Source of the DNA: Sialis fuliginosa
Lineage: Eukaryota > Arthropoda > Insecta > Megaloptera > Sialidae
Assembly: GCA_961205875.1 (NCBI GenBank)
Contig: OY540814.1
Span: forward strand, 23,628,151-23,692,150
Direction: 5' to 3'
Length of the DNA stretch: 64,000 bases
Positions 52,610-63,272 of this stretch are shown here, piece by piece. How positions within the stretch are numbered: position 1 is the first letter of the stretch; each line of letters starts with the position of its first letter. The notes under the pieces were generated by a model that worked only from the letters and a program-made list of their open reading frames with translations, made no database searches and was not told where the DNA came from. The translations under genes were made by a program, and so were the position numbers.

Positions 52610-54597
52610 TTATTTTTTACATTTGTACAAGTTGTTTATTAAGTTAGCGTCACCGTTGCTGATAGTGGTCATGTCGAAAAAGGTTGTAAATTTATCGCCA
52701 TTCTTAGTGCCATATACAGGTTTTCCGTTCTAAAACAAAAAAATAAGAAAATAAGCATAATATTTTCAATATTTTTGTATAGATTTAGAAATTAATTACA
52801 GCACATAAGGTATTTAAATTTTACACCCAGTATCTTACCTTTGAATGCCAAATTAAGGGGACATTCATGGCAGAATCGGGATCGAATTTTGATTGGTATC
52901 CCAGCATTTTTAGTTTATCGAAAAATCTGTAATCGTTCTGAAAAATAAATTATTATTATAAAGTTATAATTACAATTTAAAAAAAATTAAGATACGTACG
53001 TCTATGACATTGTCCCAATATATTTCAAACAATTGGTCTCTATCGGGTGCGTTAAGGGTATTTTCCAGCCCAACAACGTGTCCTAATAAATGCAAATAGT
53101 ATCCGGGCTTTTTGTAACATTGTCCCAGGTTTAATACTGCTTTGCCGCCTTTGTATCCCAGTGGCGTCCTGCAGGCTTTCTTTCTGGAAAATAAAATAAA
53201 TTGTTAAATTAAATTTAGTAAATTCTTAATAAAAAAAAAAACTATTTACTTTCTACTGTTGTTTTGAAGCACAAAATAATTATCCCTTGGTTGTGATGTT
53301 TTTTGAAACTTAAGACAGGTTTTCTTCGAGTATTCTTCTATGGCTTTATGGAAGTTAGTGCATTCTTCTGAATCGGGACAACCTGTTAATAAAAAATACT
53401 TATACAGACAGTGGCACTGAAACCAATTTTTTCAGGGGGGCAGTACGAATTTCAAAAATTAAGCTGACCTTATTTTACTTGGCGTTCTTAAAATTCAAAA
53501 TTAAAAAAAAACGAATTTTCTTTAGTTTGATTAATATCATATTATTTGTTAAAAAATAAAAATAAATAGAAATAGAGTGGAACCTCGTTAGTACGTTTTT
53601 AAAGGGATGGAGGAAAACACGTACTAACGAGAAAAATGTACTAACGAAATGTTTTAACAGCAACAGACATTCTTACTCGGCCTAATTTAGTTGATTGATT
53701 TGGTTTACAAAATTATGGAACATATCCTAATTTTTTTTATATGTGGTTTGCTGTGGAACGTATCTACCGCATAAAAAGAAACCCTACTGTGTTATAAAGA
53801 AATTGACTAAAATTTGATTTTACGGAGAATCAAACATATATGACAGTTGATTTATTGACAGTTTAGTGCATAGACGATACAGTGGCGTAACCAGCGTGGG
53901 AGGGAAGAGGGCGCTTAACATTTAATTATAAAATAAACTATTTATTTATAGGTACATACCAAAAGAAGAATCGTAACTATAATATATTGTTGCGTCAGGC
54001 CAAAGAAATATATTATTTTCTTTTGATGTACGAATCACCTAAAATAATTAAAAATTGTATTAAAATTAATTCGTCCTGTTAAAATAGAAAGAAATTTTTT
54101 GAATATAAACCCATATATATGTGTTGTATTTGCAACATAATAAAATTAAATAATAAACAACCGTGTGCGTCATCACTTCCTGTATTTTAAAAATATATAA
54201 AAACTAGGTATAGTAGAACTTCAGGCAGCTCACCTAATGTATAATTAAACTAAAACCGAAGGTTACTTTTTGATGTATTTATAACAATTAATAAATTGAA
54301 CGCTATACTTTTACTTTTTTTTTTATAAATATTCCAATATCATTTTTTTCTGAAACAAGCATAAGCCCAAACTATACTCTATCTCTTTTTTGTGAAGATT
54401 CGATTTTTTAATTAGATGCACAGATTTTAGTGGACCAAAAATTCTTATTAAATATAATAATTAATTTAAATAATCTTAATTAAATTCTTTTAATAAAAAA
54501 ATATATAAACACTCACATTTGCGTCGGTTTTTGTAACAACTGTTATTCCTAAATAAAAAATAATCAGGACGAAAAACTCCAACAATTTTCGGTCCAT
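52610..54597 (-). CDS. Secreted astacin-fold protein, predicted catalytically dead (231 aa)
   Basis: Six short exons join in phase: 54517-54597, 53960-54038, 53250-53382, 53000-53183, 52839-52937, 52610-52729. A signal peptide (LLEFFVLIIFYLGITVVT) is followed almost at once by the astacin start NIFLWPDATIYYSYDSSF, so the usual propeptide with its aspartate switch is missing. The scaffold is kept: TCLKF, CRTPLGYKGG, LNLGQC, APDRDQ, YWDNV and a C-terminal NNLYKC, with the four disulphide cysteines. The active site is not. The family's HExxHxxGxxH reads HLLGHVVGLEN (129-139), so the catalytic Glu is Leu130 and the third zinc ligand is Asn139. The Met-turn SxMHY reads SAMNV (181-185), losing the tyrosine. 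Active astacins are secreted zinc endopeptidases; this one probably binds a partner or substrate without cutting. The gene is intact, so it is a pseudo-enzyme and not a pseudogene. Confidence 0.88.
53575..53648. mobile_element. Decayed pogo-type MITE in intron 2 of the astacin-like gene
   Basis: GTGGAACCTCGTTAGTACG near the left end and ACACGTACTAACGAG on the right match the copy at 55514-55581, but the first base and the right terminus are eroded. Confidence 0.6.
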
Positions 54598-55513
54598 CCT
54601 TACACTTGTGAAATTCCAAAATAAATACCAGTACAAATCAATATTAATCAATAGCTAAAACATATGAGTTGATCAACTTGAATCTAGGTAGATAGGTACC
54701 TACTGCAATTTTGTCTTGCTTATAGAAAGTTCTTGTAAAGGTGATAAGAAAAGTGGGGTCTAAATGAAATGGAAATGTTTTGATGCCTGAAATGGGGGAA
54801 GGGGGGGGGGTATCAAATGTATGCACTTACTGACCCACTTTGTATGTGTAGTCATCAAATGCGTTTTTAGATTTGCATTTTTATTATAAATATAAAAATA
54901 TGTTTTTTTTTTTACTTTATTGGTCCGTGTGAACATTTTCAAGGATAGGTAGATCAAAAAATACGGGGTGTCCAAATCTACAGTAATTTTAGGGTTTCCA
55001 ATCTCGATTTGATTTAATCGAAAAATCAATTTTTGAACCTCTGATCTTTGATTTTTTTAATCGACTTTTCTAAATTAGCCCACATTAAACGCCCCGGGTG
55101 ACACACGTCTCATTTGTTAATAAAATAAAGCCTATTTACCTCCTTTTTTTGGATATTTAAAGCTTCCAAGGGGTAAAATGTCTAATATATTTTGGTCATT
55201 GTCAAGTCTATAAGGGGTGATAACCGTCAAATTTATTAAAAAAATAGAGCTCACTATTATTTTTCAAATTCATAGGGAGTGGCACTCGCCTAATGTAAAA
55301 AAATCCTTTTTACTTTTTCCGGGAGGGGGGGGGGGAGGCACTATCGATTTCCGCTCTGAGAGTCACCCCCCTCCTAGTGACGCCACTGCCAATGGCCTCT
55401 TTATAACATTTGCTACAGGCCAGTCAGCAGATAGATTCGTTCTTCTTATTTTGTTTTCTGGCAGTGTTAACTGACTTATACCGGGTCCTGTATATTTTTT
55501 TCAATATATAATA

Positions 55514-55581
55514 CAGTGGAACCTCGTTAGTACGTTTTTAAAGAGACTGGAGAGAAAACACGTACTAACGAGATTCTACTG
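55514..55581. mobile_element. Minimal pogo-type MITE, 68 bp
   Basis: CAGTGGAACCTCGTTAGTAC and GTACTAACGAGATTCTACTG are inverted ends with about 30 bases between them, flanked by TA on each side (55512-55513 and 55582-55583). Confidence 0.8.
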
Positions 55582-57656
55582 TACTTGGTAAAAAATCTAA
55601 TTTTTTGAATTTCTTGAAGATTGAAGTATTTCAAGAAAATAATCAATTAAATGGAATAAGTCACTTTGATTTATGGTTAACTGTTTTACAAAAGGAGGAA
55701 CATAATGATCACCTATATATATATATAATATATAAATACATATGTAAGTACTTGCAATAATACTACGTGCGTCAATTAAATTTGATTGATATTTTTATGG
55801 CTTCATAATTCTTGCAATAGAAAAACAATAAAACAATCTATGACATACCTTCATTAAAGATAATATAAATATAATTTTTAAATAAAATAAAAATACTATA
55901 TCTTGCTTCTCGTATTTTCTGTATGTATAATTTTTGGTATAGAAGGGGGGGAGACTGAGGTAGGGCCAAGGCTTGTATTAACCCTTCTAGCATTGTCCTT
56001 GCCCTACTTAAAAAGATCAACAAAATTTCAATCCATATAAACAATACAATACAATATATACATATAGGTACCAACTGCCTGCCCGCGGATTCGTCCGTGT
56101 TATTTATGTTTTTATAAATATACAATTTATAATATCTAATACCATTTGTACTATCAATCTGGAACAATTGTTTACCCTTATTAGGATTCAACTTAAGTTT
56201 TATTTTAGTTTATTTGTAATAAATTTGTCTTTTGAGACTTAGTTTTAATTTATGTTGATAAAAACTCTGTTATTAGAAATGTGTTTATACGATAAGAATG
56301 TGAAACTTGCATTACATACATACATTACATATTACAGCATTACAAACATTGTTTTGGAGTTCTGCTATAACAATTTAAAATAGATTATGTTCATTTATTA
56401 AAGACGGTAATGCTATTTTTTGTACATGACCACACCAGATGATATTGTCGCACAAAATTAAGATAAATAATATATACATACCCACACACACCACACACAT
56501 GTACATATTTACATGGATAATGATATATTTATATGTACAATACATACATATGTCAAATATTTTAATACATTTTTTTTAAAGAATATACTTACCTCAATTA
56601 ATTGATCAGAAGGTAAATATATATGCTTATAAAAGTACTATAGAATATTTTTTTAATGTATTACCATTATAAGCTCAGATTATGTTGAATGCAGGGGGGG
56701 ATGCCGGTATAAATAAATTCACTCAAAAGTTAACTAAATAACATATGTAATATGTAGAATTTTTATATTGTAAAATTGTTCCAATTTACATAAAGCTTTG
56801 GGGGTGGTCTTCCTTACGTGGGGGAGGGGGGTTCAAAACATTACTTACCTAAGGATTTTTTCTAATTAATAAAATTATTGAATTCAATTTCGTATCTTGA
56901 ATTTATTTTTTTATATAAGTCAATTTTTTTAGCTACTATAATAAAAAAACTTTATGTAAGGAAGGAGGGGGGTCACCTAGTTTTTATGAATTCTACCAAA
57001 TGGAATGGATGTTCCCTTATCAATAAGGTCAAGAAGGGTAAAAAATAAGTACTCAGACATCAAAACAATAAAATAGCTGTATGAACGGTTCGTAATTATT
57101 TTATTATCTAAAAAAATATCTTACGTGAAATTTACAATTCATGTTATGTAACCTTTAAATATAACAAAATCTATTTGAATACCCCCCCCCCTCCCCACTA
57201 ATGTAGTTGATATGTCATTGAATCTGGCGCTACACATTATAATTAATTGTGACAATGACAATATTTTTTATGGTCTTGTTGCCATAAATTCAATCTAATT
57301 GAAGTAATATGAGTAAAACGTGGCTAATGCAGTATCGATCGATACAAGGAAGTCGAGTATGCTGTACGTCTGTTATTAGAACAAATGTTCTTTTAATTAT
57401 GCGAAATGGTGTCAAATTTAAAATAGCAATGCATTGATTTCTGATCTACATAGTTTAAATATATGTATATTTGTACATGCACATGATATACATACATATT
57501 ATAAAGTATGTATTGATATATGTATATAAATATATGTATAATGATTCTGGGTGGTGATCTTGTTGACGTTTCGCCACCATTGCAGTGAATATGGTTAGAG
57601 AATTTGACGTATTTTTAATGTCATGATTGACAGGCTTCTTTGCAAATATAATTTTT

Positions 57657-57726
57657 TTTAAAATTATAGCTTTTTATTTTGTTTATGTTTTTTCTCCAGT
57701 AATGGATAAAGTAAAACCAGTTGACG
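57657..57726 (-). repeat. Fragment of the 10085/29941 repeat family
   Basis: TTTTATTTTGTTTATGTTTT and CCAGTAATGGATAAAGTAA match 29941-30000 in the same orientation. Confidence 0.5.
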
Positions 57727-58651
57727 TACAAATAACATTTGAAAATAATAATTGAGTGGGGTACACCGCTTTGACTTCTGAACGACTTAATTACACTTGA
57801 TACGTCTGTAAAAATACTAAAAGAAAGAGTAATTAATCAGAATTAAACGTCCCCAGTGTTACATGAACTTAAGTAACATGCATGCTCTTCGCTCATATAA
57901 TTTCTGTAAATCGTTTAATTTGTGTAAGCATATATTTAATTACACGCAATTTACGTTTTATTGAAATTAATATGCAGAAAAATTACAATGCATATAGTAC
58001 ATACATATAAGATATAGCCGCTATAGTATAATATAAAGTATACCTATAGTCCACGGAATTTAAATTAAAATTCACCAAATAGAAGAAAAAATGATAAAGT
58101 TTTGATACTTTGTTCACGAACACTCAGTACAGTTTGGAATAAGAACCAGAAAAGTTCCCACGTAAATCGTGGATGGAACATCCTTTTTCACGTAAAAAAC
58201 TACCCCCGGAAAGAAATTTTTCCCAGTTTTTCTCATTTTTCATACGAACCATTGTTCAGAGAAAAAATATAACAGGAATTAAAGATCCTACATGAAATAC
58301 TGCGTAAAAAATGTCATATGTTCTATTCGGTTAATTCTCATTGTCAGCCTTGATAGTAATATACAAGTCTTGAGGCTTCCGCGGTGATCTTGATATGGAT
58401 CTTTACTTCTGGGTGTAACACTGGGTGTGCACTTTTAAAAGTACCCTGAAGATGTCTACTATAATGTGTGACGAAATGTTGGTCGATAACATGACCAAAC
58501 CGACGCGGCTTACACCCAGAAGTCAAGTAATCATGAAAAAATTCCAACTCGAGATTTTGACGGAATTACATGTCTGTCTGTCTGTGAACATTCTACAGTG
58601 AAAATGGTGAAACTTACAATCATGAAATAAAAAAAAATCTTTTTTTTTCTC

Positions 58652-58820
58652 AAACCATGACCGACGAAGCATTCTAGAATCTTGGAACATGTTTTTTGTC
58701 TTCCGGGTTGTCCTCAATCCTAGCAGACCAAACTTTGTCATACTGGGAGTTGTGGGATTGCTCTAGAACAAATAATGTCTCATCAGAAAATATAAATTCA
58801 TCACCAGCATGCCAAGCCAT
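58652..58820 (-). pseudogene. Mariner/Tc1-family transposase remnant
   Basis: On the minus strand from 58820 one frame reads AWHAGDEFIFSDETLFVLEQ, then SHNSQYDKVWSARI, NPEDKKHVP and SSVMV. This matches the central transposase region with FSDE (a catalytic Asp in the DDE/D triad), followed by EQS.N.Q.D.VW and SVMVW in active relatives. An in-frame stop lies before the SSVMV part and another follows it. Only about 56 codons remain. Confidence 0.7.
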
Positions 58821-59633
58821 TTTTTAAATATTATTTCTCGATATACTACTTTCATGTTCGAAATTTTTATTAAGACTAATTTAAATTGTATAATTGTTTT
58901 ACATGATATACTAGATAACATAACTGTTTTTTGGTAAAGAATGGGTTGCTAAAATAACGCCAATAACGGTACATCATATATCATAGTATATATATCATAG
59001 TACATGGCATACAAATCTTGGGTATAAACAGCGACCTTTTGCTAGACAATGTCACCCTGAAACCAAATTCACAGTGGAAGCCTTAAAGCGATATTAGTAT
59101 CATGTAGTAAGTGACTTTGACATCAGAGCTGCTTTGTATTTAGACTATCAAGATTTGAATGTTATCGACATAAAATTCCGCAACGTGGTTTACTCATTAT
59201 TAATATTGTTAGCCACATGTTGTGAAGATATTTTGATGCATTTTACAGGCTTAATATGAATCTCTATAACCGGTGCGCAAAAAATACTAATCATATTGAC
59301 TAATACTATAATTAGGTCACACAGTTACTTAATTTTTTTTATATACGAATTCAGTGTGCGTTAGGTTATTACAGAACGGAACCTTCGCGTATATCGAGGG
59401 TTTTGTGTAAGTAGTACTTAAAGTACAATTTTTAATCCATTAGTGTATTTTTATTAAAATTTCCATAATATAAGATAAAAAAATAATTAAAAACATAAAC
59501 TAGTTGACAAATAATCATTTAATTGTCAAAATATCTTACAAAAAACTATTATAAAATAATTATTACAGTTTAAAATTGATTTTTTTTTATAATATACCAT
59601 CCACGTGTCTAAAAAATACAATTAATACAAATT

Positions 59634-59669
59634 TATAAAAGGTGGATTATTATAAAAATTTGTATCAGT
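59634..59669 (+). promoter_or_regulatory. Core promoter of small secreted protein gene 1
   Basis: TATAAAAGG starts at 59634 and the arthropod initiator TCAGT has its A at 59667, 33 bases on. The same spacing is found in both other copies. Confidence 0.75.
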
Positions 59670-59712
59670 ATTAGCAAGATTTAAAATTGAAAAGAATTAT
59701 AGATACTGCAAA

Positions 59713-60033
59713 ATGGGTAAAATATACTTATATATTCTGGTTGTTTTATTATTCAACGCTTCTGTATTCAACTGTGCTCCAGCAAGTGGTGGAGAAAAAG
59801 AAGAAGTAGTTGAAAAGACTCCGGAAGAAACTAAAAAAGTTCTTATGCATGTTTTAAAACAATTTACGGATGATCTGTTTGCATTAATAAAAGAATATAA
59901 CAACAAAAAAACGACAAAAAATGAAGAAAGATATTTAGAACCTATTAGTGATATGAATTTGAAATTTAATTCGGCTTTCATAAATTCGGCAAAGATTATC
60001 TATAATGTTTTTAAAGAAATAATTAGAATGTAA
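59713..60033 (+). CDS. Small secreted protein, tandem family copy 1 (106 aa)
   Basis: Intronless. The signal peptide (MGKIYLYILVVLLFNASVFN, cleavage probably after NC or just before APASGG) is followed by a mature chain of about 80 residues. It is rich in Lys, Glu and Asn, has no cysteine, and looks alpha-helical (TKKVLMHVLKQFTDDLFALI, then NLKFNSAFINSAKIIYNVF). I do not recognise the family. Copies 2 and 3 share the promoter, the 5' untranslated region and the signal peptide. The copy-1 3' untranslated region seems displaced: the downstream block that follows copy 2 directly is found only at about 60890 here, behind inserted material. A strong TATA/Inr promoter suggests tissue- or stage-restricted high expression. 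Confidence 0.8.
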   Translation: MGKIYLYILVVLLFNASVFNCAPASGGEKEEVVEKTPEETKKVLMHVLKQFTDDLFALIKEYNNKKTTKNEERYLEPISDMNLKFNSAFINSAKIIYNVFKEIIRM

Positions 60034-60342
60034 AAAAAAAATCCGAGGTAATAATAGCCATTATTACGCGTAGTATATACTGTACTTTATCTACGACTAT
60101 TTTAATTACTTTCATAAAACACAACTGAATACAAGGAATGCAAGCTTCATAACACAAGCATGGAAACAAAATACACAAACTCTGTGAAGTGTCAAAAAAT
60201 GTTATTTACCAAAAAAATTAAAATTAGTAATATTACTTCTATATTCATTTCATAAAGCTCATTTGAGCGGCATGCGCCCATAATTCCAATAATTAATATA
60301 ACCTGAAGTAAATAAAAAATATTAGTTTTGTAATAGATCAGA

Positions 60343-60540
60343 TTATACAAGCATATTTACTTTATGCAAAAGAAAAATTTTATCAGGTGCTTTGTCAATA
60401 AATTCCCTAATTTGTTCGGGTGTGAGAGTAGAAGACTTCTTTGCTTCAAACCCTTCTGATTTTCTTTTTAAAAATGCCCGTACTTTACCATATTTTTCCA
60501 TATCTATGTCATGGTTTATTTTCAACACAAATTTAAGCAT
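60343..60540 (-). pseudogene. Possible Crypton-type tyrosine recombinase fragment
   Basis: An open frame of 65 codons contains MEKYGKVRAFLKRKS, then KKSSTLTPEQIREFIDKAPD and KIFLLHKV. The KKS-x-T-x-T/S-E-I-x-F-x-x-APD pattern resembles the start of the catalytic part of Crypton-like tyrosine recombinases found in many insect genomes. The catalytic Arg/His/Tyr region is not present, and a GTAAAT after HK could be a lost donor. It lies in material inserted after small-protein gene 1. Confidence 0.4.
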
Positions 60541-60635
60541 TGAATAAAATTACCATAACGAAGATGATTTGTATTTTGCACTTAATTCAGTAAAATAGGC
60601 CAACATAATATTACCTACGTATGTAATATATGTAT

Positions 60636-60840
60636 TAAATAAAAACAAACTTGTTTGTTTAAACGTCAAAATTTAATAAAGAAGAGGTAAACGCAAGCTT
60701 TTGATTCACAGAATCATCGTCAGGTTATTAATAAAGATTTAAATTTGAGAACGATGTCGTTATCTCAATAATATTCATGTGACCTCTTCTTTATTAAATT
60801 TTGACGTTTAAACAAACAAGTTTGTTTTTATTTATATTTA
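60636..60840. mobile_element. MITE with about 50-bp near-perfect inverted ends
   Basis: AAACAAACTTGTTTGTTTAA followed by ACGTCAAAATTTAATAAAGA on the left is inverted on the right (TCTTTATTAAATTTTGACGT, then TTAAACAAACAAGTTTGTTT). The middle of about 95 bases is unique. It separates copy 1 from its original 3' flank. Confidence 0.75.
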
Positions 60841-61558
60841 ACGTCACTACTATTATATTATTAATATATGTATTATATATAAGTCGTGGATAAAGTTAAT
60901 TTATTGCTATATTTTGTAATGGTTCAGAATAATAAATAAATAATTTGTACTGAATTTTCAAAATTCTGCTTATTTTTATAAAGAATCTTATTGATAATAT
61001 CCTAGTCCTTTTTTCAGATTTATGAATAATTTTTTATTTGATAAGTTGGTATTGTAGGGCCAATTAGAAGGTGATCATTTCTGTAGAAAGGCTGTATAAA
61101 TGAGTCTCGCGATTCAAAGAATAACTTTAATAATAAAAAAATTAATATCAAATAATAAATTATATAGATTTTTAAATTGAGACTCAGCGAAACTTATGAA
61201 AATGAATAGAAACTTGGTCTCGTATCGTCAAAATTTCAGATAATTTGTTGCCTCCCCCCTCTCTTTGTATGTGTGCTTGCCAATTTAATATATTTTGTTA
61301 GCTACTTTATATTATTTTATTAGCTAATTTATACCGGACACCATTGTAAAATAATTAAGAACGCAAAAATGATAAATAATCGAAATTTTCTATAATACAC
61401 AGATAAAATAATTAAAAACGTAAACTGGTTTAAAAATAATCATTTTAATTGTTAAAATATCTACAAAAAACTATTATAAAATAATTATTACAGTTCCAAA
61501 TGGATTTGTTATTTTAATATACCATCCACGCGTTTAAAAAACACAATTAATACAAATA

Positions 61559-61594
61559 TATAAAAGGTGGAATATTATAAATATTTATATCAGT
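61559..61594 (+). promoter_or_regulatory. Core promoter of small secreted protein gene 2
   Basis: TATAAAAGG starts at 61559 and TCAGT has its A at 61592, again 33 bases apart. Confidence 0.75.
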
Positions 61595-61637
61595 ATTAAC
61601 AAGATTTGAAATTGAAAAGAATCATAGATACTACAAA

Positions 61638-61886
61638 ATGGGTAAAATATACTTATTTGTTCTGGTTGTTCTATTATTCAACGTGTATGTATTCAACTGT
61701 GCTCCAGCAAGTGGTGGAGATACAGATGAAGAAATAAGATCGGAACTGGAAGAATATAAAAACATCCTAAAGAATTTATTAAAAGATTTTAAGGAAGAAA
61801 TAGCAAAACATTCAGGATCTGTTAGTGATAATGATTTTGCAAAATTTTTGAATTCTACTATTTGGGAAACAGTACCAGTACATTAG
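61638..61886 (+). CDS. Small secreted protein, tandem family copy 2 (82 aa, diverged)
   Basis: The signal peptide (MGKIYLFVLVVLLFNVYVFN) and the mature start CAPASGG are nearly the same as in copies 1 and 3, but the rest is different: DTDEEIRSELEEYKNILKNL, then DFKEEIAKHSGSVSDNDF. The mature chain is only about 57 residues, still acidic, cysteine-free and helical. A poly(A) signal cluster (AATAAATAAATAAA-like) follows about 50 bases after the stop. A conserved secretion signal joined to a fast-changing mature part is typical of secreted effector, venom, seminal or defence peptides, but none of these is shown here. Confidence 0.75.
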   Translation: MGKIYLFVLVVLLFNVYVFNCAPASGGDTDEEIRSELEEYKNILKNLLKDFKEEIAKHSGSVSDNDFAKFLNSTIWETVPVH

Positions 61887-62872
61887 TACCAGTGAAGAAA
61901 ATTCTACTTAAATGCTATATTTTATAATGGTTCAAAATAATAAATAAATAAATGTATTGAATTTTCAAATTTCTGCATATTTTTATAGTGTCTTATTGAT
62001 AATATCCCGCAGTACTTTTTTCAGATTTATGAATAATTGTTTATTTAAAGTATGTAGTTTTTTAAACCGAGACTGTGAAACTTATAAATAAAATGAATAC
62101 AATCTTGGTCTTGTATCGTCTATATTTCAGATAATTTGTTACCTCCCCCCCACTTTACTTGAGGCCTTTAGGCAATAGCTAAATTTGACTACTGTGTAAC
62201 GTGCCTTGGAGATTTTGTAATTTTATATATTAGATAAAATAAATATAAAAATTGGCACCGACTTCAAAAACTGTTAATTTTGATTATTACCTATATACCT
62301 ACTTTTCAGTGTTTTTAGGTTTTTTTGAAACCGTTTCTTAAAGTTTTTTATTTTTCCCCTTTGTCTGATGAAATTTATATGGGTCCACTTCGGAAATTTG
62401 CCCGAACATACATAACAAATTCATATTGATTTAACTAATTAATATTTACAAGCAAAATCGGGAAAGTAAGTAATGTAGTTTTTATTTTTTTATTTAATTT
62501 AAAAAACTTAAATAAAAAAATTTCGAAAAGGTAGGTTCGTAGAGAATATATTCTTATATACTGTGAAAAATTTGTTTTTTATATACGAATTCAGTGTGCG
62601 TACGATTATTACAGAACGGAACCTTCGCGTATATCGAGGGTCTTGTGTAAGTAGTACTTAAAGTACAATTTTTAATCCATTAGTGTATTTTTATTAAAAT
62701 TTTCATAATATAAGATAAAAAAATAATTAAAAACAAACTAGTTGACAAATAATCATTTTAATTGTCAAAATATCTTACAAAAAACTATTATAAAATAATT
62801 ATTACAGTTTGAAATTGATTTGTTTTTATAATATATCATCCACGTGTCTAAAAAACACAATTAATATAAATT

Positions 62873-62908
62873 TATAAAAGGTGGATTATTATAAACATTT
62901 ATATCAGT
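62873..62908 (+). promoter_or_regulatory. Core promoter of small secreted protein gene 3
   Basis: TATAAAAGG starts at 62873 and TCAGT has its A at 62906, again 33 bases apart. Identity to copy 1 begins about 380 bases before the ATG, near TATACGAATTCAGTGTGCG. Confidence 0.75.
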
Positions 62909-62951
62909 TCTAGCAAGATTTAAAATTGAAAAGAATTATAGATACTGCAAA

Positions 62952-63272
62952 ATGGGTAAAATATACTTATATATTCTTGTTGTTTTATTATTCAACGCTT
63001 CTGTATCCAACTGTGCTCCAGCAAGTGGTGGAGAAAAAGAAGAAGTAGTTGAAAAGACTCTGGAAGAAACTAAACAAGTTTTAATACATGTTTTAAAACA
63101 ATTTACAGATGATCTGTTTGCATTAATAAAAGAATATAACAACAAAAAAACGACAAAAAATGAAGAAAGATATTTAGAACCTATTAGTGATATGAATTTG
63201 AAATTTAATTCGGCTTTCATAAATTCGGCAAAGACTATCTATAATGTTTTTAAAGAAATAATTGGAATGTAA
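62952..63272 (+). CDS. Small secreted protein, tandem family copy 3 (106 aa)
   Basis: Almost identical to copy 1 at protein level (about eight changes in 106 residues, for example VSNC for VFNC, KTLEETKQVLIHV for KTPEETKKVLMHV, and IIGM for IIRM). DNA identity extends on both sides, about 62572-63478 against 59332-60240, so the two are a recent segmental duplication. Mature features are as in copy 1: no cysteine, Lys/Glu-rich, predicted helical. It lacks the insertions found after copy 1. Confidence 0.8.
   Translation: MGKIYLYILVVLLFNASVSNCAPASGGEKEEVVEKTLEETKQVLIHVLKQFTDDLFALIKEYNNKKTTKNEERYLEPISDMNLKFNSAFINSAKTIYNVFKEIIGM

Larger units (their letters stand above)
54598..59600. other. Gene-poor interval before the small-protein cluster
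   Basis: No gene found. Contents: a pogo-type MITE (55514-55581), a CAGTGGCG-type terminus at about 55377-55388, a repeat fragment (57657-57726), a mariner transposase remnant (58652-58820) and several G or C runs (for example 55325-55336 and 57182-57192). Open frames are short and unrelated to families I know. Confidence 0.5.

Noticed and set aside
58344-58741. Two short minus-strand open frames next to the mariner remnant
   Set aside because: No clear transposase residues outside 58652-58820; the frame at 58523 reads the remnant in a different frame.
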